Assembly (NCBI RefSeq): GCF_004363655.1
Contig: NZ_SNZH01000015.1
Span: 36,803 to 100,802, forward strand
From: Tahibacter aquaticus
Lineage (GTDB): Bacteria > Pseudomonadota > Gammaproteobacteria > Xanthomonadales > Rhodanobacteraceae
Length of the DNA stretch: 64,000 nucleotides
Reading direction: 5' to 3'
In this document: positions 32,584 through 46,789 of the stretch, piece after piece
Position numbering within the stretch: position 1 is the first letter of the stretch
Layout: every line of letters starts with the position of its first letter
Made by a program: the position numbers and the translations under genes
Notes under the pieces: model-generated
Told to the model about the DNA's origin: nothing
Database searches by the model: none
What the model saw: only the letters and a program-made list of their open reading frames with translations

Positions 32584-33955
32584 ATGCGCACTTGTCAACT
32601 TCTTGTTTTGTGCTTTGTTGCGTTGGCCGCATCCGGCTGTTCCCCATCCAACCCAAATCCTGCAGCGCCCGCGCCAGCAACGGATAAATCGCTGGCCGCG
32701 GCCGCGAAAAGCGCGGATCCGCACGCACACGGCGACGGCCACGGCGGTGCGAAAGACGAACACGGCCACGGCGAAACCGCAGCAGCGGACGAGCACGGCC
32801 ACGGCGCTGAAGCGAAAGACGATCACGGCGACGGCCACGGCGACGCGCACAGTCATGGCGAAGACGAACACGGCCACGGGGAAGGCGAGGGTGGTCATGT
32901 CGAAGACGAACACGGGCACGGTGAGGGCGGTCATGGCGAAGGCGAAGCCGACGTTATCCACCTCACCGACGCGCAGATCGAGGCCGCCGGCATCGAGACG
33001 GCGGTCGTTCGCAGCGGTGCCGCCGCGGCCACCACCGTGCCCGCCGTCATCGCCGCCGACTCCGAGAAATCGACGGTGGTCGTCGCGGCCGTCGGTGGCC
33101 GCGTGGTATCGCTGACGCGAAACCTTGGGGAAGCGGTCAAAGCGGGCGATGCACTCGCTGTCATCGAAAGCCGTGAGGCGGCCGAACTGCAGGCCGACGT
33201 CGAAGCCCAGCGCCAGCGATCGGCGTTGGCCGAGGCCACGCTCAAGCGCGAGGAGCAGTTGTTCGCGCAGAAAGTGTCCCCCGAACAGGATGTGCTGCAG
33301 GCGCGCGCGGCGGCGGCCGAAGCGCGCATCCGCCTGAGGCTGGCGCAGCAGCGCCTGGGCACGACGGGCGGCGCGGGCGGCTCGTTCAACCGCATCGTGG
33401 TTCGGTCCCCGCAGGCCGGCCACATCGTCGCGCGCAGCGTCGGCCTGGGCCAGGCCGTACAGGCCGATGCCGAGCTGTTCCGCGTCGCCGACCTCTCCGT
33501 GGTTGCGGTGGAACTGGCCCTGCCGCCGCAGACCGCGTCGTTGGTCGCCGTCGGCGGCAGCGTGTCGGTCAGCGTGGGCGATCGCGAAGCGAGTGGCCGG
33601 CTTGCCTTCGTCTCGCCGGTCATCGATCCGGAGACGCGCCAGGTGCGCGCGATCGCGCTGCTGCGCAACGACGAGGGCCGCTGGCGGGTCGGTGAAACCG
33701 TACAGGCGTCCGTGGCCACAGGCTCGGACGCCTACACGCTGTCGATTCCGAAAAACGCGGTGCAGACCGTCGAAGACAAGCCCAGCGTGTTCGTGCGCAC
33801 GAACGACGGGTTCGCGGTCAAGCACCTCGAACTCGGCCCGGGCAGCGGCGCGTTCGTGGTGGTGCGCTCGGGCCTCAACGGCGGCGAGCGCATCGCGGTC
33901 AAGAACAGCTACGTGCTGAAGGCGGAAGCCGGCAAGGGCGAGGGCGGTGGCCACC

Positions 33956-33966
<11 letters not shown>
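32584..33966 (+). CDS. czcB: CzcB-type periplasmic adaptor with histidine-rich domain
   Basis: A 460-residue lipoprotein (lipobox LAASGC, Cys near residue 20). Residues ~44-120 are a low-complexity Asp/Glu/Gly/His segment with 17 histidines in repeats like DEHGHGE, presumably a metal-collecting region. Then follows the HlyD-type adaptor: VVAAVGGRVVSLTRNLGEAVKAGDALAVIES (first lipoyl half), an alpha-hairpin, and VRSPQAGHIVARSVGLGQAV (second half). It links CzcA to CzcC in the periplasm. The ATG at 32584 is 2 nt after the czcC stop; a longer frame overlapping czcC is spurious. Overlaps czcA by 11 nt. Confidence 0.92.
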
Positions 33967-37139
<3,173 letters not shown>

Positions 37140-37150
<11 letters not shown>

Positions 37151-37760
37151 CTGTTGCAACAAGAAAGGCGAGGAGCTTGCGCGCCTGGCCATGCAGGCGG
37201 AACAGCGCCGCGTTCTCATCATCGTGCTGGCGATCAACGCCGCGATGTTCCTCGCCGAATTCGGCGCTGGGCTCGTCGCGCGCTCCTCCGCGCTGCAGGC
37301 TGACGCGGTGGACATGCTCGGCGACGCGGTGGTCTACGGCCTGAGCTTATTCGCACTGGGACGCGGCCGGCGCTGGGAGGCCGGTGCGGCGCTCGCCAAG
37401 GGCGGGCTGATCCTGCTGTTCTTCGTGGTCATCGTCGTCGATATCGCGCTGAAGCTTGCGCACGGCATGCCGCCGTCCACGCGGCTGATGCTGATATTCG
37501 GTTCGCTCGCGCTCGTGGCCAATCTCACCTGCCTGGCCTTGCTGTGGCGCTTCCGCAACCTCAACGTAAACATGAGCAGCACGTTCGAATGCTCGCGGAA
37601 CGACGTGATGGCCAACGCCGGCGTGCTGGTTGCTGCCGGTGCCGTGATGGCGTTGGGCGCGGGTTGGCCGGACATCGTGGTCGGCCTGGTGATCGCGCTG
37701 CTGTTCCTGCGTTCGGCGGTGCGGGTGATCCGCGGCGCGTGGCCGGTGTTCCGGACTTGA
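37140..37760 (+). CDS. short cation diffusion facilitator (CzcD-like)
   Basis: A 206-residue protein starting at a GTG that overlaps czcA. Six hydrophobic segments are present; the second contains ALQADAVDMLGDAVVYG, the D-x3-D-x4-D-like metal site of CDF transporters, and the fifth has ECSRNDVMANAGVL, with the second Asp of the site. The C-terminal cytosolic domain of full CDF proteins is missing, as is common for this short subgroup, and the N-terminus adds a vicinal pair DDCCNKK. It moves divalent cations (Zn, Cd, Co) from the cytosol to the periplasm, feeding CzcCBA. Confidence 0.9.
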
Positions 37761-38016
37761 GTACCGTGGCACGCCGCTGCGTTGGCGTTTTGTTGCTCGC
37801 GGCTCGGAGCGGCGGGCGAACAGGAATTCGGATGCGGAGTCGTGATGGGCGAATCCGCCTCCGACTGTTCGCTCGTGCTTGGATGCACGTCGCCGACGGT
37901 ACGTCTGAGCGCAAGCCAGCTGCTGCGCATGCCACCGATTTCCGGTCTGCAGTTTTGGCGCATTCGCCTCAGCGACGCGATCGCTGCCGTCCACCACGAC
38001 GCCGGAGACCACACCA

Positions 38017-38382
38017 GTGATTCCGACGGTTGCGCAGGCGTTCGCAAGCGAGTGGCAGGCAGCGAGGAGCGCCAGGAAAACGGGTCAATTCGATCGGGCC
38101 TTCGCCCATCTGGAACGCACCCACATTCTGGGTCAGCGCCGCACGTGGCTGCACGTGCGCAGTCATGTGGGCATGCTCCGCATCGCGTGGCAGCGGCGGG
38201 ACGCCCGAGAAATCGTGGGCCAGCTCACGCGCGTCGTTGCGGCCGCGGCGTTTTCGCGCCTGTGGATTCCCGAAGGCAACACGGGCGGCGCCAACGTGAG
38301 CGCCCTGCAGCCGATGGCCATCCCGGACGACCTCCGTGCAATTCTCGACGCCGACCGGCGCGGAACGAAAAGCGGGACGTAG
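38017..38382 (+). CDS. DUF3703 family protein
   Basis: A 121-residue soluble protein with the DUF3703 pattern FDRAFAHLERTHILGQRRTWLHVRSHVGML and a WIPEGNTGGANVS C-terminus. This small family recurs beside czc and mer-type metal genes; its role is unknown, the His/Cys-poor helical fold suggesting a binding or chaperone role. The start is a GTG with GGAGA upstream. A 256-bp gap without a recognisable gene separates it from the CDF gene. Confidence 0.85.
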   Translation: MIPTVAQAFASEWQAARSARKTGQFDRAFAHLERTHILGQRRTWLHVRSHVGMLRIAWQRRDAREIVGQLTRVVAAAAFSRLWIPEGNTGGANVSALQPMAIPDDLRAILDADRRGTKSGT

Positions 38383-38436
38383 TGCGTGTTCTGGCGGCAC
38401 CGCGATCTGCCGCGGTTTTACTTAGGCTCTCGTGAG

Positions 38437-39342
38437 TCAGTCGGCCGGTTCTTTGGGACTGCGTCCGGTAGCGGCGAATTCCAAGCAAGCTGCAATCGAT
38501 TTCCGGTCGTTCGCGACGGCCGTCCGATGGCTGAGCTTTAGCATCACGTAGTTGATTCGGACGACCTGCTCGCGGTTCATTCGACGGCCCCGACTGACCC
38601 GAATGTATACGTCCTCGGGGAGGTCCGTGATCGGGTCGAGTGCTTCCAGTTCGCCGTTGTCGTACGCCGGATGCCGCATCATCAATAAACGATTGGGCGT
38701 CAGCGGAAACAGCACGTCCGTCCCAGCCAGGGCCACGCCCGCGTCGGCCGGCGGCGGGATTTCGGGGTTGTAAAAATGTACCGGGCTGTCGGTCGTGATG
38801 AAGGGCATTTCCCCGTCCGATTCGACAACCTCCCAGTCCATCGCCATGAAATACGGCGACAGGCTGGACATCGCATCGCGGAAAAAATCGAATCGGACGA
38901 AATCCTCGATGTGAATCCCGATGCGTCCGGAGACAACGGCCTCTCGGATATCGGGAGGCGCTTGTTCCAAGACGAACGCGCGCAGGCGGGCTTTGACGCG
39001 CTGAGCTTGCCGCGGGACCCGCATCCATTGAAATTCGAGGTAGGTCAGAAGCGCGGCGGATTCGTCGGCATCGAGCGAGCCCGTGCCGAGCAGCGCCTTG
39101 TCGATGGCCTGCTGGCCCTGAGGCTCCAGTTCGGCGCCGAGGAAGCGTTCAAGCTGAACCGGGTCGGTTCCTTCGGGCGCCCACGACTGCCGGTAGTAGT
39201 CGTTGATGCGCATGATCTTGTTCGGCCGCTGCATCCGCCACGTTTTGGTGTGGGTGTCGTAGACGTGCAGAAAACCGCGGGAGTCTGCGAATCGTTGGAG
39301 GTACCACTGAGGCACGTAGTGGTGTCGTCGGGGCTCGTTCAC
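38437..39342 (-). CDS. DUF4238 family protein
   Basis: A 301-residue protein from a GTG at 39342, just before the family hallmark RRHHYVPQWYLQRFAD (residues ~5-20). The middle holds LGAELEPQGQ, LLTYLEFQWMRVPR and ITTDSPVHFYNP, the expected DUF4238 features. Its function is unknown; members are often found in accessory loci. The frame continues upstream without stop for 97 codons, but that part is basic and low in structure and lies before lexA, so I exclude it; the exact start is uncertain. Confidence 0.8.
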   Translation of the reverse strand: MNEPRRHHYVPQWYLQRFADSRGFLHVYDTHTKTWRMQRPNKIMRINDYYRQSWAPEGTDPVQLERFLGAELEPQGQQAIDKALLGTGSLDADESAALLTYLEFQWMRVPRQAQRVKARLRAFVLEQAPPDIREAVVSGRIGIHIEDFVRFDFFRDAMSSLSPYFMAMDWEVVESDGEMPFITTDSPVHFYNPEIPPPADAGVALAGTDVLFPLTPNRLLMMRHPAYDNGELEALDPITDLPEDVYIRVSRGRRMNREQVVRINYVMLKLSHRTAVANDRKSIAACLEFAATGRSPKEPAD

Positions 39343-39692
39343 GACCTTGGCTGTCAGCGGACCACGTTCTTCACAACGGTTGGCGGCCTTCCGGCGTTTC
39401 TGCGGGCGGCATGTATTGCCGATTCCGAGCCGGATGCCACGCGCAGCAGCATAAGCCGTTTGCGGCTCGCGAACGCCGTCGCGTAAGCGTGGTCGGCGAC
39501 TGGGCATTCGAAAGGCGGCGGGCATACCCGTTGGCGCGCGCAAAGCAGGGCCGAAGACGGTCCAGTCAAGCATGGGGCCGGCCCGACTTGTCTCATCCGA
39601 TGCGACGGATGCGGCATACACCTCGACCGCCACCGGAGCTTCCTCCGATAAGCCGTTGATGCGTGGACCCGTTGCGTTGTGCCCTCCCAGTT

Positions 39693-39708
39693 TGACTACT
39701 ATTAGTCA
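39693..39708 (+). promoter_or_regulatory. SOS box (LexA operator) of the mutagenesis cassette
   Basis: TGACTA-N4-TAGTCA is a perfect palindrome whose last base is the A of the lexA ATG. A possible -10 TACTAT (39697-39702) lies within it and a TTGCGT -35 (39672-39677) 19 bp before, so repressor bound here would cover the promoter and the start codon. Confidence 0.7.
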
Positions 39709-40319
39709 TGCCTCTGACCGACCGACAGCGCGCCATCCTGGCTTTCATCGAGGAACGAATCCGCCTCGACGGCTTCCCGCCGACGCAGCTCGAAATCTGC
39801 GCCGCCTTCGGTTTCGCGCAGAACGCCACGGCCAACTACCACCTGCGCGCACTCGAAGAGGCCGGCGAAATCACGCGGGTGCCCGGCGCGGCGCGCAGCA
39901 TCCGCTTACGGAACCCCGCGCGTCCGTCGGGCGACGTCCTGCGCCTGCCGGTGCTGGGCCGCGTGGCCGCCGGCAGCCCCATCGGTGCCGACGCCGAGGC
40001 GGGCGAGGAGGCCGTGGTGGGACGCGCGCTCTTCTCGCCGGCGCCCGACTACCTGCTGCGCGTCAAAGGCGACTCGATGGTCGACGACGGCATCTTCGAC
40101 GGCGACCTGGTGGCCATCCGGCGCAGCGCCACCGCGCGGTCCGGGCAAACCGTCGTCGCCCGCCTCGACGACGAACTCACCATCAAGCGGCTCAAGATTC
40201 GCGCCCGCGACATCCAGCTCCTGCCGCGCAACCCGGCCTACAAGCCCATCACCGTGCCGAGGCACGCCGACTTCGCCATCGAAGGGATTTTCTGCGGCCT
40301 CATTCGGACGGGCGCCTGA
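39708..40319 (+). CDS. lexA: LexA-type repressor of the imuAB-dnaE2 cassette
   Basis: A 203-residue LexA. Winged HTH at ~1-65 (LTDRQRAILAFIEERIRLDGFPPT), self-cleavage bond Ala88-Gly89 in GRVAAGSP, catalytic Ser123 in KGDSMVDDGI and Lys160 in LTIKRL. DNA damage and RecA filaments trigger autocleavage. It is the first gene of a four-gene cassette and its palindromic site lies on its own start, so it is autoregulated. It is probably a second, cassette-specific LexA rather than the only genomic copy, as in other bacteria with this arrangement. Its stop overlaps the imuA start (TGATG). Confidence 0.92.
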   Translation: MPLTDRQRAILAFIEERIRLDGFPPTQLEICAAFGFAQNATANYHLRALEEAGEITRVPGAARSIRLRNPARPSGDVLRLPVLGRVAAGSPIGADAEAGEEAVVGRALFSPAPDYLLRVKGDSMVDDGIFDGDLVAIRRSATARSGQTVVARLDDELTIKRLKIRARDIQLLPRNPAYKPITVPRHADFAIEGIFCGLIRTGA

Positions 40320-40945
40320 TGGGCGCCGTCGTCGCCCTGGACCGGCTGCTGGCCGACCGCACCGTCTGGCGAGGCAACGCGCCGCCCCGCACCGAAGCCC
40401 CCGCGCAGCCGACGGGGTTTCCAGCGCTCGACGCGGTGCTGCCGTTCGGGGGCTGGCCACCGGCCAGCCTCAGCGAAGTTCTGACGGCCTGCGACGGGGT
40501 GGGCGAACTCGCGCTGCTGTGGCCGACGCTGGCCCGCCTGACGGCCGCCCGGCGCCCCGTGGTGGTGGTTGGGCCGCCTTACCTGCCGTACGCACCGGCG
40601 TGGCACCTGGCGGGCGTGGCGCTCGACCACGTCGCCGTGGTGCGGGCCGATGAGCGTGGCGCGCTGTGGGCGGCCGAGCAGTGCCTGCGTTCGTCGGCGT
40701 GCGGCGCCGTGCTGTGCTGGCCGGCCCGCGCCACCGACCAAGCCTTGCGCCGCCTCCAGGTGGCGTCCGAGACCGGCCAGGCGCTGGGCATCGCCTTCCG
40801 CCCGGAGCGCGTGGCGGACAACCCGTCGCCTGCGGCGCTGCGCCTGCGGGTGCAGGGCAACCCCCGGCGCGTCCAGGTGCTGAAGTGCCGCGGCGCCAAT
40901 CCGCCGGCCCACAGCATCCCCCTTCCACCGTTCGCCCTGTCCTGA
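40319..40945 (+). CDS. imuA: ImuA, RecA-like mutagenesis accessory protein
   Basis: A 208-residue RecA/SulA-like protein. The start overlaps the lexA stop by one base. FPALDAVLPFGGWPPASLSEVL near the N-terminus, the ELALLWPTLARLTAARRPVVVVGPP core and the ERGALWAAEQCLRS segment match ImuA. It supports translesion mutagenesis with ImuB and DnaE2, connecting the complex with RecA. A clear Walker A lysine is not seen, as in the family. Followed after 7 nt by imuB. Confidence 0.9.
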   Translation: MGAVVALDRLLADRTVWRGNAPPRTEAPAQPTGFPALDAVLPFGGWPPASLSEVLTACDGVGELALLWPTLARLTAARRPVVVVGPPYLPYAPAWHLAGVALDHVAVVRADERGALWAAEQCLRSSACGAVLCWPARATDQALRRLQVASETGQALGIAFRPERVADNPSPAALRLRVQGNPRRVQVLKCRGANPPAHSIPLPPFALS

Positions 40946-40952
40946 TGCGGCC

Positions 40953-42359
40953 GTGCGCTGGGCCTGCATCGTGTTCCCCCATTTCGCTGTCGATGGCGTG
41001 CTCCGGCAGCGCCACCCGTCCGCGCGGCCGCTGGCCCTGCTCACCGGCCCCGCGCACAAGCGCACGGTCCACGCGGTCAACGACGAAGCCGCCGCACGCG
41101 GCCTGAAACCCGGCCAATCGGTCCAGGCCGCCCAGGCGCTGGCGTCGGACGCGGAGTGGGTGGAGTTCGACGCCGCCGCCGTCGCGCGCGACCGCGAGCT
41201 GCTGGCGGCCTGGGCGTACGCCTTCAGCTCGCACGTGAGTCTGGTGTTCGACGATGCGGTGGTGCTGGAGGTCGGGCAGAGCCTGGGCCTGTTCGGTCCG
41301 TGGCCCGTCTTCGAGCGCCGGCTGCGCCAGGAACTCACCGACCTCGGGTTCCGCCACCGGCTGGTTGCCGCGCCGAACGCGTGGGCCGCGCGCACGCTCG
41401 CCAACGTCCACGACGGCGTGGCGGTCGACGCGCCGCACCTCGCCACGGCGCTGGGGCGCGTGCCGGTTGAAGCTGCGGGCTTCGACGCCAACGTGGCGCA
41501 CGCCTTCGCCCGCATGGGGCTCAAGCGATTGGCGCAGGTTGCGGCGCTGCCCCGGGATGCAGTGGCGCGCCGCTTCCCGCCCGACGTGCTCGCCTGGGTC
41601 GATGCGCTGCGCGGGCGCGTCGTCCCGTTGCCGCTTTACCAGCCGCCGGTCGTGTTCGACCGGCGCATGGAGTTCGACCACGAAATCGAGTTGTCCTCCG
41701 GCTTGGTGTTTCCGCTGCGCCGGCTCGTCCGCGACCTGGCGGCCTTCGTGCGGGCGCGCGACGGGGGCGTGCAGCGCTTCCGCCTCGTGTTCGAGCACGA
41801 CCGCCACGCACCCACGCACCTCGACGTGGGCCTGTTGGCACCCGAGCGCGACGCCGTCCGCCTGCTCGACGTGGCGCGCCACCGGTTGGAACGCATCGAG
41901 GTCAACGGCCCGGTGCGCGCCGTGCGCCTGGTGGCCGACGATCTGCCGCCGTTCGTGCCGCCGTCCGGGGATCTGTTCGAGCCCCACGCCCCCGGTGCGC
42001 TGACCTTCGACCAGCTGCGGGAACGGCTGCGCGCGCGCTTGGGCGACGCCCAGGTCCACGGGCTGGCGACGGACTTCGACCACCGCCCCGAGCGCGCCTG
42101 GCGCCCCGGGCGCGAACGCAACGAGCCCCTGGCCGCACTTGCCGAGGCGCGGCCGGGCTGGCTCCTGGAACAGCCCGTGCCGCTGCGCGCGCGCGTCCAC
42201 GTCCTGGTCGGACCCGAGCGGGTGGAAAGCGGGTGGTGGGACGGCGACGACGTCCGCCGGGACTACTACATCGTGGAGGCGGACGACGGGCAGGTGATGT
42301 GGGTCTACGCCGCACCGGGCGAGCGCGGGCCGTTCATGCTCCACGGCTACTTCGCGTGA
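40953..42359 (+). CDS. imuB: ImuB, inactive Y-family polymerase scaffold
   Basis: A 468-residue Y-family-like protein from a GTG at 40953. The first strand, where active enzymes have a catalytic Asp, reads [12 protein letters not shown], and the second acidic cluster is also lost, as expected of ImuB. The family body is visible ([43 protein letters not shown]). ImuB binds the beta clamp and recruits ImuA and DnaE2. It ends 37 nt before dnaE2. GC-rich and continuous with the cassette. Confidence 0.93.
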   Translation: MRWACIVFPHFAVDGVLRQRHPSARPLALLTGPAHKRTVHAVNDEAAARGLKPGQSVQAAQALASDAEWVEFDAAAVARDRELLAAWAYAFSSHVSLVFDDAVVLEVGQSLGLFGPWPVFERRLRQELTDLGFRHRLVAAPNAWAARTLANVHDGVAVDAPHLATALGRVPVEAAGFDANVAHAFARMGLKRLAQVAALPRDAVARRFPPDVLAWVDALRGRVVPLPLYQPPVVFDRRMEFDHEIELSSGLVFPLRRLVRDLAAFVRARDGGVQRFRLVFEHDRHAPTHLDVGLLAPERDAVRLLDVARHRLERIEVNGPVRAVRLVADDLPPFVPPSGDLFEPHAPGALTFDQLRERLRARLGDAQVHGLATDFDHRPERAWRPGRERNEPLAALAEARPGWLLEQPVPLRARVHVLVGPERVESGWWDGDDVRRDYYIVEADDGQVMWVYAAPGERGPFMLHGYFA

Positions 42360-42396
42360 GCCGCACGCACGCGTTCGAGCACTGGGGCATTCCGGC

Positions 42397-45300
42397 ATGA
42401 AGCTGCCGGACTACGCCGAGCTTCACTGCCTTTCGGCTTTCAGTTTTCAGCGCGGGGCGTCCGTCGCCAAGGAGCTTTTTCACCGCGCGGCGCAGGTGGG
42501 CTACACGGCCCTGGCCATCACCGACGAGTGCTCGCTGGCCGGCATCGTCCGTGCCCACGAAGCGGCCAACGAACTGGGCGTGCGGCTCATCGTCGGCAGC
42601 GAGATCCAACTCGCCGACGGACCCAAAATCGTGCTGCTGGTGGCCGACCACGACGGCTACACCGCGCTGTGCCGGCTCATCACCGTGGGGCGGCGCGCCG
42701 CCGACAAGGGCTCGTACCGGCTGACCCGTGCGGACCTTCGCGAGCTGCCCGAGGGGTTGCTCGCGCTGTGGGTGCCGGAGAAGGCGCCGAACGAGGAACA
42801 CGGGCGGTGGCTCAGCGCACTGTTCCTGCACCGCTGCTGGCTCGCCGTTGAACTCCACCGCAGCACCGACGACGACGGGCGCTGCATCCGGCTGCGCGCG
42901 CTGGCCGAGCGCTTGGGGATGGGCGCCGTCGCCGCCGGCGACGTCCACTACCATGTCCGTCAACGTCGGGCGTTGCACGACGTCATGACCGCCATCCGCC
43001 ACCGCACCACGGTGGCCAAGGCCGGTGCGTACCGCTTTCCGAACGCCGAGCGGCACCTGCGCAGCCGCCGCCAGTTGTCCGCGGTTTACCCTGCAGAACT
43101 CCTGGCCGAAACGGTGCGCATCGCCGAGCGCTGTCGGTTCAACCTCACGCAGTTGCGCTACACCTACCCGCGGGAACTCGTTCCCAACGGGCACACGCCG
43201 ACGTCGTGGCTGCGGCACCTCACCGAGAACGGGGTGCGGTGGCGGTGGCCGGAGGGCGCATCCGAGAAAGCACGCGCGCTCATCGAGAAGGAGCTGGCCC
43301 TCATCGCGGACCTGAAGTACGAATCGTATTTCCTGACGGTCCACGACATCGTTCGCTTCGCCCGCGGCAAAGGCATCCTGTGCCAAGGCCGTGGATCGGC
43401 CGCGAACAGCGCGGTGTGTTTCGCGCTGGGCATCACCGAGATCGCCCCCGACCTCATCGGCATGCTGTTCGAACGCTTCATTTCAAAGGAACGGAACGAA
43501 CCGCCGGACATCGACATCGATTTCGAGCACGAGCGGCGCGAAGAGGTGTTGCAGTACGTGTTCCAGCGGTACGGGAGGGACCGCGCCGCGTTGACGTGCA
43601 TCGCGACGAGCTACCGGGGGCGCAGCGCGGTGCGCGACGTGGCCAAGGCGCTGGGCCTCGCGCCCGACCAGGTTAACGCGTTGGCCGGCACGCTGGATTC
43701 GTGGAGCACCGAGGCACCGGTAGATGACTTTCTGATCGAGGCGGGGTTCGACCCGAATGCGCCCGTCGTCCGCCGCGTGGTCGCCATGACGGCCGAGCTG
43801 ATGATGTTCCCGCGCCATCTGTCGCAGCACCCCGGCGGCTTCGTCATTTCCGAATACCCGCTGAGCACCTTGGTGCCGGTGGAGAACGCGGCGATGGACG
43901 ACCGCACGGTCATCCAATGGGACAAGGACGATCTCGACACGCTCGGGCTGCTCAAGGTCGATTGCCTGGCGCTGGGCATGCTCACCGCGGTGCGCAAAAC
44001 CCTGGAGATGCTCAAGCGCACGGGCCGGCACGACTTGACCCTCGCCACCATTCCCACGGAAGACCCGGCCACCTACGAAATGATCGGCCGCGCCGACACG
44101 CTGGGCGTGTTCCAAATCGAGTCCCGCGCGCAGATGTCGATGCTGCCGCGGCTCAAACCGAAGTGCTTTTACGACCTGGTCATCGAAGTCGCCATCGTGC
44201 GGCCAGGCCCCATCCAGGGGGACATGGTCCACCCCTATTTACGCAGGCGCCAAGGTCTGGAACCGGTCGATTACCCGCCGGCGTTGAAGGCCATTTTCGA
44301 GCGCACGCTGGGCGTGCCGTTGTTCCAGGAACAGGTGATGCAAATCGCCATCGACGCCGCCGGCTACTCGCCCGGCGACGCGGACCAGCTGCGGCGGTCG
44401 ATGGCGGCGTGGAAGCGGCGGGGCGGGCTCGAACCGCATCGAGAACGATTGACCCAAGGGATGCTGGCCCGGGGGTATTCGGCCGAGTTCGCGGAGAAGC
44501 TGTTTCATCAGATTCAAGGCTTCGGTAGCTACGGGTTTCCCGAAAGCCACGCAGCCTCGTTCGCGCTCATCACCTACGCCTCGTGCTGGCTGAAATGCCA
44601 CGAGCCGGCGGCCTTTGCGGCGGCCCTCATCAACTCGCAACCGCTGGGGTTTTACACGCCCGACCAAATCCTGCAGGACGTGCGCCGCCACGGTATTGCG
44701 GTACTGCCGGTGGACGTGCGGTACAGCGACTGGGACTGCACGCTCGAAACCGACCCGCGCGGCGGTCCGAACGGGCACACGGGGGCGGGCGGGTGGCCCG
44801 CCATCCGTCTGGGGCTCCGGCTCATCGGCGGGTTCGTCGAAGCCGTGGCGAAGGTGATCGCCGAGGCACGGGACCGGGCCGCGTTTTTGGACGTGGAGGA
44901 CCTGTGCCGGCGCGTCGACCTCGACCACCGCCACCGCGACCTGCTGGCCGACGCGGGCGCACTGCGCGGTCTGGCCGGCCACCGCCACCGCGCCCGTTGG
45001 GCTGTCGAGGGTGTGGAAGCCCAGCGACCGCTCTTCGAGGACGTGGCACCGACGGCAGAGCCTCGCGTCGAGCTGCCGCCGCCCACGGTGGTAGAGGACA
45101 TGCGCACGGACTACGCGACGGTCGGGACGACCCTGGGCCCTCACCCCCTGAAGCTGCTGCGCGGCCGACTGCAAGCGCGGCATTGCCGCAGCTCCGACGA
45201 CCTCGCGCGTCTGCCGCACGGCACCGTGGTGCGCTACGCCGGCTTAGTGCGCCTGCGGCAGCGGCCGGAGACGGCGAGCGGGGTGGTCTTCATGACCTTG

Positions 45301-45504
45301 GAGGACGAGGGAGGAATGATCAACGCCATCGTGTGGCGGGACATCGCCGACCGACAAAGGCGGGTCATGGTCGAGAGCCAGTTGCTATGCATCCACGGCA
45401 AGGTGGAGCGCAAGGACGGGGTCCAGCACTTGATCGCGCAGCGGCTCGAAAACTGGAATGCACTGCTGGACGGGATGAAAACTCCGTCGAGGGACTTTCG
45501 ATAG
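42397..45504 (+). CDS. dnaE2: error-prone DNA polymerase DnaE2 (ImuC)
   Basis: A 1035-residue C-family polymerase. The PHP domain begins [17 protein letters not shown]; the polymerase active site has [19 protein letters not shown] (two of three catalytic Asp), and [15 protein letters not shown] precedes it. PQHPGG-like [12 protein letters not shown] and the OB fold near the C-terminus ([19 protein letters not shown]) are present. Full length for the family. It extends primers past lesions during SOS-induced mutagenesis with ImuA and ImuB. Last gene of the lexA-led cassette; converges with a HEPN gene 39 bp downstream. Confidence 0.95.
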   Translation: MKLPDYAELHCLSAFSFQRGASVAKELFHRAAQVGYTALAITDECSLAGIVRAHEAANELGVRLIVGSEIQLADGPKIVLLVADHDGYTALCRLITVGRRAADKGSYRLTRADLRELPEGLLALWVPEKAPNEEHGRWLSALFLHRCWLAVELHRSTDDDGRCIRLRALAERLGMGAVAAGDVHYHVRQRRALHDVMTAIRHRTTVAKAGAYRFPNAERHLRSRRQLSAVYPAELLAETVRIAERCRFNLTQLRYTYPRELVPNGHTPTSWLRHLTENGVRWRWPEGASEKARALIEKELALIADLKYESYFLTVHDIVRFARGKGILCQGRGSAANSAVCFALGITEIAPDLIGMLFERFISKERNEPPDIDIDFEHERREEVLQYVFQRYGRDRAALTCIATSYRGRSAVRDVAKALGLAPDQVNALAGTLDSWSTEAPVDDFLIEAGFDPNAPVVRRVVAMTAELMMFPRHLSQHPGGFVISEYPLSTLVPVENAAMDDRTVIQWDKDDLDTLGLLKVDCLALGMLTAVRKTLEMLKRTGRHDLTLATIPTEDPATYEMIGRADTLGVFQIESRAQMSMLPRLKPKCFYDLVIEVAIVRPGPIQGDMVHPYLRRRQGLEPVDYPPALKAIFERTLGVPLFQEQVMQIAIDAAGYSPGDADQLRRSMAAWKRRGGLEPHRERLTQGMLARGYSAEFAEKLFHQIQGFGSYGFPESHAASFALITYASCWLKCHEPAAFAAALINSQPLGFYTPDQILQDVRRHGIAVLPVDVRYSDWDCTLETDPRGGPNGHTGAGGWPAIRLGLRLIGGFVEAVAKVIAEARDRAAFLDVEDLCRRVDLDHRHRDLLADAGALRGLAGHRHRARWAVEGVEAQRPLFEDVAPTAEPRVELPPPTVVEDMRTDYATVGTTLGPHPLKLLRGRLQARHCRSSDDLARLPHGTVVRYAGLVRLRQRPETASGVVFMTLEDEGGMINAIVWRDIADRQRRVMVESQLLCIHGKVERKDGVQHLIAQRLENWNALLDGMKTPSRDFR

Positions 45505-45543
45505 GCGAGCGTGCCTGTATTGCGTCAGCGCGCGACCGACTCC

Positions 45544-46590
45544 TCAGGAAGAGTGAGTCAAAGTCGCCGACAAATAGCGTCTGAGCAGGTCGAACAGAGG
45601 AACCGTGGGCAATGTCCGTTCATCCACGTTCTCACCGTGAAACAGCCGGTTTCTGAGTTTTCGAACGGAGTCGAAAATCTTCAGTTGGGTTTCGACTTCG
45701 TCCCGCGACCACACCGGAAACAGCCAGGCTGTCGCCAGCAGGAACTGGCGGATTGAGCGCCGATTGTGGTCGGGGTCTTGCCGTTCGACCTCGACCAACA
45801 CTTGAAGTGCCGGGATTCCCGCAGGCAGCGCGGCGCGGTTCACAAGCCCGGCCGTTTTTCCAATAAGGATTTCGAGCGCGCACCAGGCATGAAGGAAGCG
45901 GAGTAGGGGATCGGAGCTGCCTGCGACCATGCGTCGGGACAGGCGAGCAACCGCAGCAAGTTTCGTATCATCCAACAGCGCGCACGCACGAGCCTGGATG
46001 TCCAGTTGGTCATCATTGGGCAACGCGCGAGACACCGACAAATCGCCAAACGCCGTCGCGGATAGCGACTGAACCTGCCGGCCATCGTCCAACAGTCCAA
46101 CGACGGACTCCCCTAACTGTTCGAAGCGCGGTGTCCATTCGAACGATGTCGAGAGCACCGTCATCAACGCATCGACGTCCCTTTCATGCGCTTTTTTCAG
46201 ACCTTCAGCGTCGAACAACTCCCAGCCGAACACGTCGTCGTCGATGACGACCGCGCCGTCAGGATTCCCTATGTCGCCGTCCAGCACTCCATCGACGACA
46301 ACGACGACGAACCACGCGGAGGCAACCTTATCTCGCCGCTCGACGGCAACTCGACTGAGTTCACGCGCGATGGCCGCGTTGTCCCACCCGCTGGCGTTGC
46401 GATACGGGCCCCCGCCGAGCATGTGGTTGGCCACGAGCATTCGGCGGTCGAAAACTCTCAGGTAGTCGGCAGGGTCAGTGGTGAGAACCAGCCGGCGACC
46501 GGCATGGTTGACCAACTCGCGGGTAGTTGGTTGAGAAGGGAAGCTCCAGCCGCCCTGCATGCGCCACGCTGAGGTATAGCGGTACTTCAT
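45544..46590 (-). CDS. HEPN-like protein, putative
   Basis: A 348-residue soluble protein with mostly unfamiliar N-terminal two thirds and a helical C-terminal region. Residues 313-318 read RNRLFH within KLRNRLFHGENV, the R-x4-H form typical of HEPN helices, preceded by HAWCALEILIGKTAGLV, also a common HEPN-like helix. It may be an RNase effector or an inactive helical module. It is unrelated in sequence to the larger HEPN protein at 1324-3075 outside this motif. Monocistronic, converging with dnaE2. Confidence 0.6.
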   Translation of the reverse strand: MKYRYTSAWRMQGGWSFPSQPTTRELVNHAGRRLVLTTDPADYLRVFDRRMLVANHMLGGGPYRNASGWDNAAIARELSRVAVERRDKVASAWFVVVVVDGVLDGDIGNPDGAVVIDDDVFGWELFDAEGLKKAHERDVDALMTVLSTSFEWTPRFEQLGESVVGLLDDGRQVQSLSATAFGDLSVSRALPNDDQLDIQARACALLDDTKLAAVARLSRRMVAGSSDPLLRFLHAWCALEILIGKTAGLVNRAALPAGIPALQVLVEVERQDPDHNRRSIRQFLLATAWLFPVWSRDEVETQLKIFDSVRKLRNRLFHGENVDERTLPTVPLFDLLRRYLSATLTHSS

Positions 46591-46789
46591 GGGAGCATCC
46601 CGAGGGACTCATGCCAAGTCTAGCGACTGATCGCGCGAACTGTATCTGCCCGCGAAAAATCCACCTCCGCAACTCCCATAAGCGATGTAGATGTATCACC
46701 GCGAAGGTACGGTCCCGGACTCTCTATCCGCGCAGAGGCGATGCGCATCGCCGTCGGAGCCAAAGGCCGATCCCGAATGGTGCACGACT

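Noticed and set aside
39343..39633. 97-codon N-terminal extension of the DUF4238 protein
   Set aside because: The family hallmark HHYVPQ begins directly after the GTG at 39342, while the extension is basic, unstructured and without similarity.
40470..42398. 642-codon open frame antisense to imuA/imuB
   Set aside because: Shadow of the cassette; no domain and biased composition.
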